DNA of 64,000 nucleotides from contig NZ_RPDI01000001.1 in assembly GCF_003917135.1 (NCBI RefSeq), positions 170,249-234,248 of the forward strand, given 5' to 3'. The translations under genes and the position numbers were made by a program. Every line of letters starts with the position of its first letter. Positions within the stretch are counted from its first letter, which is position 1. Of the stretch, positions 44,341-52,776 are shown one piece after another. Source of the stretch: Leucobacter chromiireducens (GTDB lineage: Bacteria; Actinomycetota; Actinomycetes; Actinomycetales; Microbacteriaceae). A model generated the notes under the pieces. The model had not been told where the DNA came from and did not search any database. It saw only the letters and a program-made list of their open reading frames with translations.

Positions 44341-45423
44341 TCAGGCGGCCGCGCGCTGGGCGGCGGGGTCCCCGGGCACCGCGACCGCGTGGTCGCGCGC
44401 GAAGCGCAGGCTCACGGCGTCGCCGCGGCTGATGCTCGGGTGCAGGTGCGGCGTGTGCGAGTTCTGTTTCTCTGCGATGAAGCGCACGCCGCCCTCGGTC
44501 TCGACGAGGTAGCGGGTGTGCGCGCCGGCGTATACGGCCTCGACGACGGTGCCGGACAGGGCGATCCTGCCGGGCTCGACCGGTGCGGTGGGATCGACGA
44601 GCTCCACGCGTTCCGGGCGCACGCTGTGCGCGCCGGCCTCGCCGAGGATGCGCTGCGCGCTGTCGCCGACGAGGAAGTTCGTGATCCCGAGGAAGCGAGC
44701 GACGAACTCGGTCTGCGGGAACTCGTAGACCTCGCGCGGGCTGCCGACCTGTTCGATCTTGCCGCCGTTGAACACCGCGACGCGGTCGGAGAGCGTGAGC
44801 GCCTCCTCCTGATCGTGGGTCACGAACACGAAAGTGATGCCCACCTCGCGCTGGATCTGCTTGAGCTCGAACTGCATCTGCTCGCGCAGCTGCTTGTCGA
44901 GTGCGCCGAGCGGCTCGTCGAGCAGGAGCACCTTCGGGCGGAGGATCAGGGCGCGCGCGAGCGCGATGCGCTGCCGCTGGCCGCCGGAGAGCTGCGAGGG
45001 TCGGCGCTCGGCGAGGTGGCTCAGCTGCACCTGCTCGAGGGCCTCGGAGACGCGCGCGGCGCGCTCGGCGCGGCCGACGCCGCGGACCTTCAGCCCGTAC
45101 GCCACGTTCTCCGCGATGGTGAGGTGCGGGAAGAGTGCGTAGTCCTGGAACACGGTGTTGACCTCGCGGTCGAACGGGGCGGCCTTGGTGACGTCCGTGC
45201 CGTGCAGCAGGATCGTGCCAGCGCTCGGCTCCTCGAAGCCGGCGATCATGCGCAGCACGGTGGTCTTCCCCGAGCCGGAGGGGCCGAGCATCGAGAAGAA
45301 CTCACCGGCGCGGATGTCGATGTCGAGCTCGTTGACGGCCACCAGGTCGCCGAACTGCTTGCGCACGCCCTGGACGGAAACCGCGATGTCCGCGCCGTCG
45401 GCGTGTGGGGTGGGGTGGGGCAT
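44341..45423 (-). CDS. ABC transporter ATPase, PotA type
   Basis: 360 residues. Walker A GPSGSGKT near residue 44, signature LSGGQRQR, Walker B LLLDEPLGALD, and H-loop THDQEEAL; the C-terminal TOBE domain (from about 275) is typical of the polyamine/iron/sugar class. First gene of the minus-strand operon, transcribed from the region that also drives the GntR gene. Probably energises uptake with the three genes downstream. Confidence 0.93.
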   Translation of the reverse strand: MPHPTPHADGADIAVSVQGVRKQFGDLVAVNELDIDIRAGEFFSMLGPSGSGKTTVLRMIAGFEEPSAGTILLHGTDVTKAAPFDREVNTVFQDYALFPHLTIAENVAYGLKVRGVGRAERAARVSEALEQVQLSHLAERRPSQLSGGQRQRIALARALILRPKVLLLDEPLGALDKQLREQMQFELKQIQREVGITFVFVTHDQEEALTLSDRVAVFNGGKIEQVGSPREVYEFPQTEFVARFLGITNFLVGDSAQRILGEAGAHSVRPERVELVDPTAPVEPGRIALSGTVVEAVYAGAHTRYLVETEGGVRFIAEKQNSHTPHLHPSISRGDAVSLRFARDHAVAVPGDPAAQRAAA

Positions 45424-45469
45424 GGTGCGCTGCTCCTCAACGTCGTTGTCGAACCAATGTCAAGAACCA

Positions 45470-45491
45470 TAACATATGGGTTTATAGGTTA
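45470..45491. promoter_or_regulatory. Palindromic operator in the potA / gntR divergent region
   Basis: TAACATAT-GGGTTT-ATAGGTTA: 8-nt arms with 7 of 8 positions complementary. Located 47 bp upstream of the ATPase start and 114 bp upstream of the GntR start, in an AT-rich patch. Shape fits a GntR/FadR-family site; no experimental support. Confidence 0.5.
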
Positions 45492-45604
45492 AATGCCGAG
45501 GGTGTGTCGGAAAGATCACGATTCGATGACGGAGCGGCACAGCCATTCCTCACGAACCGCGTGCCAGACTCGAGGCACGCACGCACTCGATCAGGAGGAG
45601 ACAC

Positions 45605-46411
45605 GTGAGCGCAACGCTGAGCCACTCGCCCCCGAGTCGCCTGCGCACCGCCGCCTTCGCCCCGATTGGCGAGGAGGGGCGAACCGAGCTCGTCGAATCG
45701 CGCATCGTGCAGGCCATCTCGGTCGGTGCGTTCATCGAGGGCGAGCGGCTGCCCAGCGAGACCGAGCTCTCCGCGCTCCTCGGCGTCGCCGTCGTGACCG
45801 TGCGTGAGGCGCTCGGCACCCTGCGGCACCGCGGCCTGATCGAGACGCGCCGCGGCCGCAACGGTGGCAGCTTTGTTCGCCCCAGCCACCGCGCCGTCGA
45901 GGAGGTGAACGCGCGAGCGCTCATGGCGCTCCCTCGCGTCGCACTCGCCGACCTCGGCGTGCACTACGAGGTCATCGCCGCGGCCTGCGCCGAGTACGCC
46001 TGCCAGCGTGCGACTCCCGAGGAGCTTGGCGTCGTCGCGCGCATCGTTGACGACGCTCGCGACCTCGACCGCGCGGCCTGGCGGCGCAGGATCACCGAGG
46101 CGCAGCTCGAACTCGCGGCGCTCAGCCAGTCCGTGCGGCTCACGAACGAGCACGTGCGCGTGCAGACGGAGTTCACGCCGCTGCTCGCGCTCCAGGATCT
46201 CGACTACGCCGCACGCATGGCAACGCACGAAGGGCTCGTCGCCCAGATCGCCGCGACCCGGGTGGGGGATGCCGCCGCCGCACGCTCGGCAGTGCGCGAC
46301 ACGGTGCGCACTTCCGTGCGCTGGCTCGTCTCATTCCGGGCCGAGCTCCTCGCGCGCCCCCGGAACGCTGAGGTTCATGACACACTAGAGTCTCGCAGCC
46401 GCGGACAGTGA
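45605..46411 (+). CDS. GntR/FadR family transcriptional regulator
   Basis: 268 residues. N-terminal winged helix about residues 25-100: RIVQAISVGAFIEGERLPSETELSALLGVAVVTVREALGTLRHRGLIETRRGRNGGSFV. The C-terminal effector domain is FCD-like (ALADLGVHYEVIAAACAEYACQRAT ... HEGLVAQIAATRVGDAAAARSAVRDTVRTSVRW), with His residues that can hold a metal or carboxylate. GTG 45605 follows GGAGGAG. Divergent from the Pot-type operon and directly upstream of a Cache-domain gene. Confidence 0.9.
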   Translation: MSATLSHSPPSRLRTAAFAPIGEEGRTELVESRIVQAISVGAFIEGERLPSETELSALLGVAVVTVREALGTLRHRGLIETRRGRNGGSFVRPSHRAVEEVNARALMALPRVALADLGVHYEVIAAACAEYACQRATPEELGVVARIVDDARDLDRAAWRRRITEAQLELAALSQSVRLTNEHVRVQTEFTPLLALQDLDYAARMATHEGLVAQIAATRVGDAAAARSAVRDTVRTSVRWLVSFRAELLARPRNAEVHDTLESRSRGQ

Positions 46412-46428
46412 TCGTCGCGGAGGCCTCA

Positions 46429-47181
46429 ATGCAGAGGGGGACTGACGTGCCGCAGCAGGTGGACCACGAGCTCGACCGTGCGCTCGCACGTGTCGAGGAG
46501 TTCTTCGACGGCGTCTTCGCCCCGCTCGAAGCGTGGCTCCCGCGCCTCCGCGAGCAGCTCGCAGCGCAGCTGCTCGACGGGCGCCTCACCGGCACGCAAC
46601 TCGCGGCGCTCGTCGAGGCCGACGCGCACGCCGTGCTCGACACCGCCGACCGGCCCGTCTACGGCGCCGGCTACTGCGCGAGCGACGCCGTCGTCGCGGA
46701 GGGGAACCCGCTCGCCTGGTGGCAGGGCGCGGATCGCAGCCTGCTCGCCTCCTCCACCTTCGGCCCTGGCCAGGCGGCGATCGATCTCGTGCGCCTCGAG
46801 TGGTACCGAGTGCCGGAGGCCACGGGCACGCGGCACATCGCCGGCCCGTTCGTCGACTACCTGTGCTCCAACGAGATCACCATCACGTCAGCGATCCCGG
46901 TCGAGATCGACGCGCGATTTGTCGGCGTGATCTGCGCCGATGTGCTCGTCTCCGCGCTCGAGGACGCGCTGCACGCAGAGCTCAGCTGTGGGGTGACGCT
47001 CGTCAACGCGAGCGGCCGCGTGATCCTCTCGAGCGAGGCCGAGTGGCAGACGGGCGATCGCTTCCCCGGTGTGGATCCCGAGCAGGGGCTCGCGGGGCTC
47101 ACGGGCGCCGTCAGTGTCGTCGGGTCGAGCCGTTACCCGTTCGCCCTCGTCGCCGCGCGGGAGCGCACGGGCGCGGCCTGA
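46429..47181 (+). CDS. Soluble Cache-domain sensor-like protein
   Basis: 250 residues without signal peptide or membrane helix. N-terminal helical stretch (LDRALARVEEFFDGVFAPLEAWLPRLREQLAAQLL) leads into a PDC/Cache-like fold: YGAGYCASDAVVAEGNPLAWWQG, VRLEWYRVPEATGTRHIAGPFVDYLCSNEITITSAIPV and FVGVICADVLVSALE. Cache domains are normally extracellular; a cytosolic one with no output domain is unusual. It follows the GntR gene directly (a GTG at 46408 would overlap its stop; ATG 46429 has GGAGG 6 nt before it). It may pass a ligand signal to the regulator (inference). Confidence 0.75.
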   Translation: MQRGTDVPQQVDHELDRALARVEEFFDGVFAPLEAWLPRLREQLAAQLLDGRLTGTQLAALVEADAHAVLDTADRPVYGAGYCASDAVVAEGNPLAWWQGADRSLLASSTFGPGQAAIDLVRLEWYRVPEATGTRHIAGPFVDYLCSNEITITSAIPVEIDARFVGVICADVLVSALEDALHAELSCGVTLVNASGRVILSSEAEWQTGDRFPGVDPEQGLAGLTGAVSVVGSSRYPFALVAARERTGAA

Positions 47182-47224
47182 GTGTCACTGGCACTGGCGC
47201 CGGTACCGGCGCAGCCTGCCGCGC

Positions 47225-48355
47225 TCAGAGCAGGTGGCCGCCGCCCGACACCTTCATGCGGTTGACCAGGTTCTTCACGTCCTGCGCACGGTGCTTCGAC
47301 GTGACCAGCAGCACGTCGGCGGTGTCGACCACCACGACGTCCTCAACGCCGACGAGGGCGACGAGCCGATCGCTCTCGGACACCACGATCCCGCTCGAGG
47401 CATCGGAGAGCACCTGCGCGCCGTCGCCGAGCACGGCGAGATCGCTGCCCCGCCCGCGAGTGAGCAGGTTCGCCACCGACGCGAAATCGCCAACGTCGTC
47501 CCAGTCGAAGTGCGCGGCGACGCACACCATCTTGCCCGCGGCGGCCGCCGGCTCCGCGACCGTGTAGTCGATCGCGATCTTCGGCAGCGTCGGCCAGAGC
47601 CGCTCGCGCGCCGCGGCGCCCTGCTCCGTGTCCCAGCTCGCGGCCATCTCGCGCAGCGCACGCACCAGCTCGGGCTCGGCGAGCGCCATCTGGTCGAGGA
47701 GCACTGAGGCGCGCGCGATGAACATGCCAGCGTTCCAGAGGTAGCCGCCGTGCGCGAGGTACTCCTCGGCCTTCGCGACGTCGGGTTTCTCGACGAACTC
47801 CGTCACCTCGTACACGTCGAACGGAGCGAGGTCGCCGCGGGCCTGACCGCAGGAGATGTAGCCGAACCCGGTCGCCGGGTGCGAGGGGTGGATCCCGATC
47901 GTCGCGATGTAGCCCTGATCCGCGGCCTGCACCGCCGTCGTGACGGCGCGCTGAAACAGCACATCGCCGCGAATCACGTGGTCGGCGGCGAACGAGCCGA
48001 GAATCGCGTCGGGATCGCGGAGCTCGAGGAGCGCGGCGGCGAGGCCGATCGCCGCCGAGGAGTCCTTCGGCTCGCTCTCGGTCACGAGGTTGTCGCTCAG
48101 CAGCTCGGGGAGCTGCTCCATCACCGACTCGCGGTGCGACACCCCAGTGACCACCATCACGCGCTCCGGCGGCGCGATCGGGGCGAGGCGATCCCACGTT
48201 GCCCGGAGCAGCGAGTCGCCGGAGCCCGTGAGGTCGAGCAAGAACTTCGGGGCGTTCGCGCGGGAGAGCGGCCACAGCCGCGATCCCACGCCGCCAGCGG
48301 GAATCACGCAGGTGAGCCGGTCGATAGCTGGGCTGGGCGCGGGAGCGTCGGTCAT
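47225..48355 (-). CDS. Mannose-1-phosphate guanylyltransferase
   Basis: 376 residues. Makes GDP-mannose from mannose-1-phosphate and GTP. Nucleotidyltransferase start CVIPAGGVGSRLWPLSRANAPKFLLDL near residues 17-43, FAADHVI near residue 124, VTEFVEKPDVAKAEEYLAHGGYLWNAGMFIA near 190. The length fits the single-domain form without a phosphomannose isomerase tail. GDP-mannose feeds mannosylated lipids and wall glycans. Leaderless-type promoter TAGTCT-N6-ATG (48367-48362). Monocistronic. Confidence 0.92.
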   Translation of the reverse strand: MTDAPAPSPAIDRLTCVIPAGGVGSRLWPLSRANAPKFLLDLTGSGDSLLRATWDRLAPIAPPERVMVVTGVSHRESVMEQLPELLSDNLVTESEPKDSSAAIGLAAALLELRDPDAILGSFAADHVIRGDVLFQRAVTTAVQAADQGYIATIGIHPSHPATGFGYISCGQARGDLAPFDVYEVTEFVEKPDVAKAEEYLAHGGYLWNAGMFIARASVLLDQMALAEPELVRALREMAASWDTEQGAAARERLWPTLPKIAIDYTVAEPAAAAGKMVCVAAHFDWDDVGDFASVANLLTRGRGSDLAVLGDGAQVLSDASSGIVVSESDRLVALVGVEDVVVVDTADVLLVTSKHRAQDVKNLVNRMKVSGGGHLL

Positions 48356-48361
48356 ACGGCC

Positions 48362-48367
48362 AGACTA
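48362..48367 (-). promoter_or_regulatory. -10 element TAGTCT of the guanylyltransferase gene
   Basis: Minus strand TAGTCT-N6-ATG(48355), no ribosome site. Confidence 0.45.
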
Positions 48368-48376
48368 CCCGGGGCT

Positions 48377-48445
48377 GCTGGGGAGTGTCCGGCGGGTGCG
48401 CCCATGAACGGCAAAACGAACCTCACGGCCCGGACACTCCCCAGC
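48377..48445 (-). terminator. Inverted repeat overlapping the 3' end of the aldehyde dehydrogenase gene
   Basis: Perfect 16-bp arms (48377-48392 GCTGGGGAGTGTCCGG; 48430-48445) with a 37-nt spacer. One arm encodes the last residues of the dehydrogenase, the other lies past its stop. May act as a terminator or block read-through into the guanylyltransferase gene. Confidence 0.45.
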
Positions 48446-49928
48446 TCAGCGACTCGCCGGCGCGGCTGCGCTCCTGGCGCACTCCCAGGGGGTTCTCGTC
48501 AGTGAGCTCGGCTGGCAACAGTGCCGCCGGAGCATTCTGGAACGCGATGGGGCGCAGGAAACGGGAGATCGCGGCGGAGCCCACCGAGGTGCTCGTATCG
48601 TTCGTCGTCGCCGGCCACGGTCCGCCGTGCTGCTGCGCGGGGGAGACTGCAACGCCGGTGGGCCACTCGTCGAAGATGACGCGGCCAGCGCGCTGCGCGA
48701 GTACTTCGGTCAGGCGCACGAGCTCAGGTCCGGGAGCTGCGCGCTCGGCCGCCGAGAGGTGCACGGTTCCCGTGAGGCTGCCTTCGAAGAGCTCGTCAAG
48801 AACCTCCGCGGGGTCCGCCGTGGGTGGGAGGCCCGCGAGCACGGACAGCGGGCCAAAGGTCTCGTCGGCGAGCAGGTGGCGGTGTGCCAGGACGGTGTCG
48901 AGGCTCGCGTGCACGATCGTGGGCGTGACCCAACCGGTGCCGTCGTTCTCCGTGCGAATGCTGCCCTCCACGACCGGAGTGACCCCCGGCAGGGCAAGAA
49001 TTGCCGCGCGACGTTCCCGGTACGACTCGGTGATCCGAGCCCCGAGCAGACGGTGCTCGGGCACACGGGACTGCTGCGGGAGCGCCGCCGCGATGGGGCC
49101 CGGTTCGGAGGTGAGGAGCACGCCGGGCTTGGTGCAGAGCTGCCCCGCCGATCCGGACACACTCGCCAGGTAGCCGCTCGCGAGCTCGGACGCCCGCTCC
49201 TCCACCGCGGCTGCCGTGATGAAGACCGGGTTGACGCTTCCGAGCTCACCGAAGAACGGGATCGGGGCTGGGCGCGCTGCCGCGAGATCGGCGAGCGCGC
49301 GACCTCCGGCGGTAGACCCGGTGAAGGATCCAGCCCGCACACGCGCGTCCGTGAGTGCGACGACTCCTGCATCGTGGCCGTGGATTACCTGGAGCGTGCC
49401 GGCTGGGAACCCTGCCTCCGCAATGACGCGTCGCGCCAATTCGCCCGTAGCGTCCGAGAGAAGTGGGTGTCCCGAGTGAGCCTTGACGATCACGGGACAG
49501 CCGGCAGCAAGGATGGAGGCCGTGTCACCGCCGAGCACCGAGAATGCAAACGGGAAGTTTGACGCGGCGAAGTTCAGGACCGGGCCAACCGGTCGGTGGG
49601 AGCGGCGCAGATCCGGTCGGTGGCCGAGTGCGAATGACGGGTCGGCCTCGTCGATTCGGGCGCCAAGGGCGCCCCCGGTGAGCACGGTGTCGGCGAAGAG
49701 ACGGAGCTGCACCGCGGTGCGCGCAACTTCCCCGGTGAGACGCGCTTCGCTGAGCCCGGTCTCCTGGGCCGCGATCGCGCTGAGCTCGGCGCCCGCGTCA
49801 CTCACGCCGTCGGCGAGCGCGGTGAGCAGCTGCGCGCGGGCCAGCGGTGTCTTCGCAGCCAACGTCGGGGCGGCGGCAGCGGCAGCGGCGAGCACCTTCT
49901 CGAGTGCGGCGGGAGATGTGGTGCTCAT
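48423..49928 (-). CDS. 2,5-dioxopentanoate (alpha-ketoglutarate semialdehyde) dehydrogenase
   Basis: 501 residues of the aldehyde dehydrogenase superfamily, KGSADH branch, which oxidises 2,5-dioxovalerate to 2-oxoglutarate with NAD(P)+. Landmarks: GPVLNFAASNFPFAFSVLGGDTASILAAGCPVIVKAHSGHP, GSFTGSTAGGRAL, general base E228 in FFGELGSVNPVF and catalytic C265 in SAGQLCTKPG. The AHSGHP and SVNP segments are typical of KGSADH. It would take the product of KdgD (56.4 kb) in the same island. Overlaps the ridA stop by ATGA (49925-49928). Confidence 0.88.
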   Translation of the reverse strand: MSTTSPAALEKVLAAAAAAAPTLAAKTPLARAQLLTALADGVSDAGAELSAIAAQETGLSEARLTGEVARTAVQLRLFADTVLTGGALGARIDEADPSFALGHRPDLRRSHRPVGPVLNFAASNFPFAFSVLGGDTASILAAGCPVIVKAHSGHPLLSDATGELARRVIAEAGFPAGTLQVIHGHDAGVVALTDARVRAGSFTGSTAGGRALADLAAARPAPIPFFGELGSVNPVFITAAAVEERASELASGYLASVSGSAGQLCTKPGVLLTSEPGPIAAALPQQSRVPEHRLLGARITESYRERRAAILALPGVTPVVEGSIRTENDGTGWVTPTIVHASLDTVLAHRHLLADETFGPLSVLAGLPPTADPAEVLDELFEGSLTGTVHLSAAERAAPGPELVRLTEVLAQRAGRVIFDEWPTGVAVSPAQQHGGPWPATTNDTSTSVGSAAISRFLRPIAFQNAPAALLPAELTDENPLGVRQERSRAGESLSWGVSGP

Positions 49929-50431
49929 GCTGCGTCCTCCTCGGGAGTGAGTGCGACGACCAGGTCGAGCTCCACGGTCGCGTCTTTCGGGAGCTGGGGC
50001 AGCCCCAGCGCGGTTCGGGCGTGCTGCCCGGCCGTACCGAATACGTTCCTGAGGAGGCGCGAGGCACCCTCCGCCACCGCCGGGGGATCGCTGAACTCCG
50101 GCACGCTGGCGACGTAGACGCTGAGCTTCAATACTCGCGCGACGCGGTGGAGCCCGAACTCGTGGTCCAGCGCAGCGAGGGCTCCGAGCGTCGCGAGCTC
50201 GGCCGCCGCCACCCCGCGGTCGAGATCAGTCGCCGCGGTGATTGGGCCGGTAAACGCCACAGCGCCGTCCCGTTTGGGAATCTGCCCTGAGATGAACGCA
50301 ATCTGTCCCCACGAGGCCACTGGGCTGTACGAGTACTGTGTGGGTGGCTGCTGGGGGAGGGTGAGCCCGAGCTGAGCGAGGCGCTCGTGCGCTGCGTGGT
50401 GTGGGCGGGGCGGTTGCGGTGGTGCGATCAT
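49925..50431 (-). CDS. RidA family (YjgF/YER057c/UK114) protein
   Basis: 168 residues. RidA-type chorismate-mutase-like fold: HERLAQLGLTLPQQPP, FISGQIPKRDGA, and ARTALGLPQLPKDATVELDLVVAL with the conserved Arg used in enamine/imine deamination. The N-terminal RLAQLGLTLP segment marks the longer YjgF-like subgroup. Translationally coupled to the ketoglutarate-semialdehyde dehydrogenase, so it probably clears a reactive imine or enamine in the same pathway (inference). ATG 50431 has AAAGG about 11 nt upstream, a weak site. Confidence 0.85.
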   Translation of the reverse strand: MIAPPQPPRPHHAAHERLAQLGLTLPQQPPTQYSYSPVASWGQIAFISGQIPKRDGAVAFTGPITAATDLDRGVAAAELATLGALAALDHEFGLHRVARVLKLSVYVASVPEFSDPPAVAEGASRLLRNVFGTAGQHARTALGLPQLPKDATVELDLVVALTPEEDAA

Positions 50432-50776
50432 CTCGGCAGGACCTTTCTGGGGCGGGAGCGTGCAACGCTCGTTCCTGCCCACAGTGAACGCCGACGTGGA
50501 TCCGCTGTCCAGTATTGATTCGGTGTCGAATGATACTTCTGCGGCATCGTTGCCGCCGGAGTCCAAGCCCCACAAGGTCGATACCTTGAGGGTCTCAACA
50601 GATGCCTAAAGGGTGTTAGACAGGTATCTTTTTCGGCTCCAATACTGATGAACATGCTTCGCTACCTCACCGCCGAGGTCTGGCCGGTGCGGACTGCGTC
50701 GCCGTGAATGACACACCCGTAGAAGACACACGCGCCGCATACGTGCACGCTGGTGCATATTGAACTGGGGATTGAG
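50432..50776. other. 345-bp divergent regulatory region of the catabolic island
   Basis: No gene. AT-richer than its flanks. Contains the bipartite element GATACC-N37-GGTATC (50580-50628), a candidate rightward promoter TAGACA (50617-50622) - 18 nt - AATACT (50641-50646), and a minus-strand TATCAT (50535-50530) that may serve ridA. Confidence 0.55.
50580..50628. promoter_or_regulatory. Predicted LysR operator, site A (GATACC-N37-GGTATC)
   Basis: Half-sites GATACC (50580-50585) and GGTATC (50623-50628). TGTTAGACA directly left of the right half overlaps a -35 hexamer. The same arrangement with the same 37-nt spacing occurs at 56249-56297 beside lysR. Confidence 0.6.
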
Positions 50777-51643
50777 ATGAACACCGCACCTCCAACACCC
50801 GCCGCGGTCCCTGATGCGCAAAGCATCGCGGCCCCGACCAGTCTGACAGAGACCCTCACCGTGGTTTCGCCGCCCAGACGCGCGCTGCCAGAGGGCGTAT
50901 CGAAAGCGGTGAAGGCCGTGCTGGGGATGCTCGGCATCTTCGCCATCTGGGAGCTGATCGTGCGCGCGTTCAGCATTCCGAGCTACCTGCTCGTCGGCCC
51001 GATCGCAGCGTTTCAGAAGCTCGGAGAGCAGCCGGGGTACTTCGCGCACCACGCCTGGGTTACCGTGCAGGAGGCCCTTGCCGGATTCGGCCTCGGCGTT
51101 GGTCTCGGAATTGTGTGTGGGGCCATGCTGTTCTACATTCCGCCGGTGCGGCACTTCCTGTATCCCGCACTGATCGCGGTGGACACGATCCCGAAGGTTG
51201 CCCTCGCACCCCTCTTCATCGTGTGGTTCGGCTTCGGCTTCGAGTCGAAGGTGTTTGTTGCCATGGCGATCGCCTTCTTCCCGCTCGTGATCAACACGTT
51301 CGACGGGCTCTCCGCTGTCCCGAATGAGCTCAAGGAACTGGCTCGAATCAACAACGCGAGTGCGTGGATGCGGATGCGGAAGATTGAGTTCTGGTACGCG
51401 CTGCCATCGATTTTCTCCGGCGCGAAGATCTCGATTTCGCTCGCTGTCGGCGGCGCTGTGGTTGGCGAGTTCATCGCCGGCACCGACGGACTCGGCCAGG
51501 TGATCCTCCGCGCAAACGCGCAGAGCGACCTCGCGACGATGTTCGCGGCGTTCATGGTGCTCGCGGCAATTTCACTCGCGCTCTTCTACCTCATCACCCT
51601 GCTCTCGCAGCGGCTCCTGCCGTGGCGCAACCACGTGAAGTGA
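50777..51643 (+). CDS. ABC transporter permease, SsuC/TauC family
   Basis: 288 residues, six helices. SsuC/TauC/NrtB-type permease: GIFAIWELIVRAFSIPSYLLVGPIAAFQKL, EAA-like loop LKELARINNASAWMRMRKIEFWYALPSIFSGAKISISLAVGGAVVGEFIAG near residues 190-240. The family imports sulfonates, taurine, nitrate, pyrimidines or similar small polar molecules. First gene of the plus-strand operon permease - binding protein - ATPase - M24 enzyme. ATG 50777 has GGGG 6 nt before; GTG 50753 is a longer alternative. Confidence 0.9.
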   Translation: MNTAPPTPAAVPDAQSIAAPTSLTETLTVVSPPRRALPEGVSKAVKAVLGMLGIFAIWELIVRAFSIPSYLLVGPIAAFQKLGEQPGYFAHHAWVTVQEALAGFGLGVGLGIVCGAMLFYIPPVRHFLYPALIAVDTIPKVALAPLFIVWFGFGFESKVFVAMAIAFFPLVINTFDGLSAVPNELKELARINNASAWMRMRKIEFWYALPSIFSGAKISISLAVGGAVVGEFIAGTDGLGQVILRANAQSDLATMFAAFMVLAAISLALFYLITLLSQRLLPWRNHVK

Positions 51644-51694
51644 CGCCCTCGGGCATCGCAACAGACCACCGTGTTTAGAAAGGAAGGCTCGCAA

Positions 51695-52732
51695 ATGCGT
51701 GCAAGGAAACTACTGGCGGCAGCCCTGGTCGTGGGAGCCGGGCTCCTCGCCACCGGCTGCGGCACCGATGCCGGCGCGTCCGGATCCGACCGGGTCAGCC
51801 TGATGCTCGACGTGGCGGTGCTCCCGAAGCACGCACCGTTCTACGCGGCCGCAGCGGCCGGTTTCTTCGAGGAAGAAGGAATCGATCTCGAGATCATGCC
51901 CGGCTCCGGCTCGGCCAACACCGTCGCGTCGGTCGACACCGGACGGGTCGACTTCGGCTGGGCCGACTTCAACGTGTCGATTCTCAACCGGGCCCAGGGG
52001 GCAAACATCCAGCAGATCAACCTCGTGCAGGGCAAGTCTGCGTACGCTGCACTCGCCCTGCCCGACTCCGGCATTGCCGACTGGGACGACCTCAAGGGGA
52101 AGACGGTCGCGACCGAGGGGAACGGAGCCATGGTGGCGATGTGGCCAGCCGTGCTCGACAAGCTCGGCTGGGACGAAGACGATGTCTCGGTCGTGTCCGC
52201 GGCAGGGGAGGCAAAGATCCCCGGTCTGATCGCCAAGCAGTGGGACGCCAATCTGGCGCTCTACGTCTCCGACGCTCCGATGCTCGTCGCCGAGGGCTAC
52301 GATCCGGTCGTGTTGAAGTGGGCCGACCTTGGCCTGCTCTACTACGGCAACGGTGTCATCACCTCGGGCGAAACGATCGCCAACGATCCCGATCTCGTTG
52401 AGCGCTTCACGCGCGCCCTACAGCGCGGGTTCGTGTGGTCATGTCAAAACCAGGAGGACACCGCCGCCTCGTTCTCCGAAGCAGTCCCCGGTTTCGATGA
52501 TGCCGCGCTCGCGGAAGCGATTGCCGGCCAGTGCGACCTGATGTGGAACGAGGAGAGCCTGGAGGCGGGCTTCGGCACCATGAGTGATGCCGGCGTGCAG
52601 AAACAGATCGATGTCGCAGCCGAGTACCTGGGGCTCGAGAACCCAAGTGAGCAGGATCCGTCAGATATGTACACCAACGAGTTCCTCGAACCGCTGGGGC
52701 CGGACGAGCAGATCCCCGCACCGAACAAGTGA
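51695..52732 (+). CDS. SsuA/TauA/THI5-like substrate-binding lipoprotein
   Basis: 345 residues. Lipobox LLATGC with C22, then NMT1/THI5-type binding fold: LDVAVLPKHAPFYAAAAAGFFEEEGIDLEIMPGSGSANTVASVDTGRVDFGWADF near residues 36-95, GKTVATEGNGAM and YYGNGVITSGETI. This family binds pyrimidines, alkanesulfonates, nitrate or riboflavin-like ligands; ligand unknown. AAGGAAGG lies upstream of ATG 51695. Between the permease and ATPase genes. Confidence 0.88.
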   Translation: MRARKLLAAALVVGAGLLATGCGTDAGASGSDRVSLMLDVAVLPKHAPFYAAAAAGFFEEEGIDLEIMPGSGSANTVASVDTGRVDFGWADFNVSILNRAQGANIQQINLVQGKSAYAALALPDSGIADWDDLKGKTVATEGNGAMVAMWPAVLDKLGWDEDDVSVVSAAGEAKIPGLIAKQWDANLALYVSDAPMLVAEGYDPVVLKWADLGLLYYGNGVITSGETIANDPDLVERFTRALQRGFVWSCQNQEDTAASFSEAVPGFDDAALAEAIAGQCDLMWNEESLEAGFGTMSDAGVQKQIDVAAEYLGLENPSEQDPSDMYTNEFLEPLGPDEQIPAPNK

Positions 52733-52776
52733 CCGCACCCAGCACCGCTACGAGCCGAAAACACAGGAGTCAAGAT

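Noticed and set aside
47197..47212. 16-bp palindrome GCGCCGGTACCGGCGC between the Cache and guanylyltransferase genes
   Set aside because: Loop-free, short and easily reached by chance at this GC content; at most a weak terminator.
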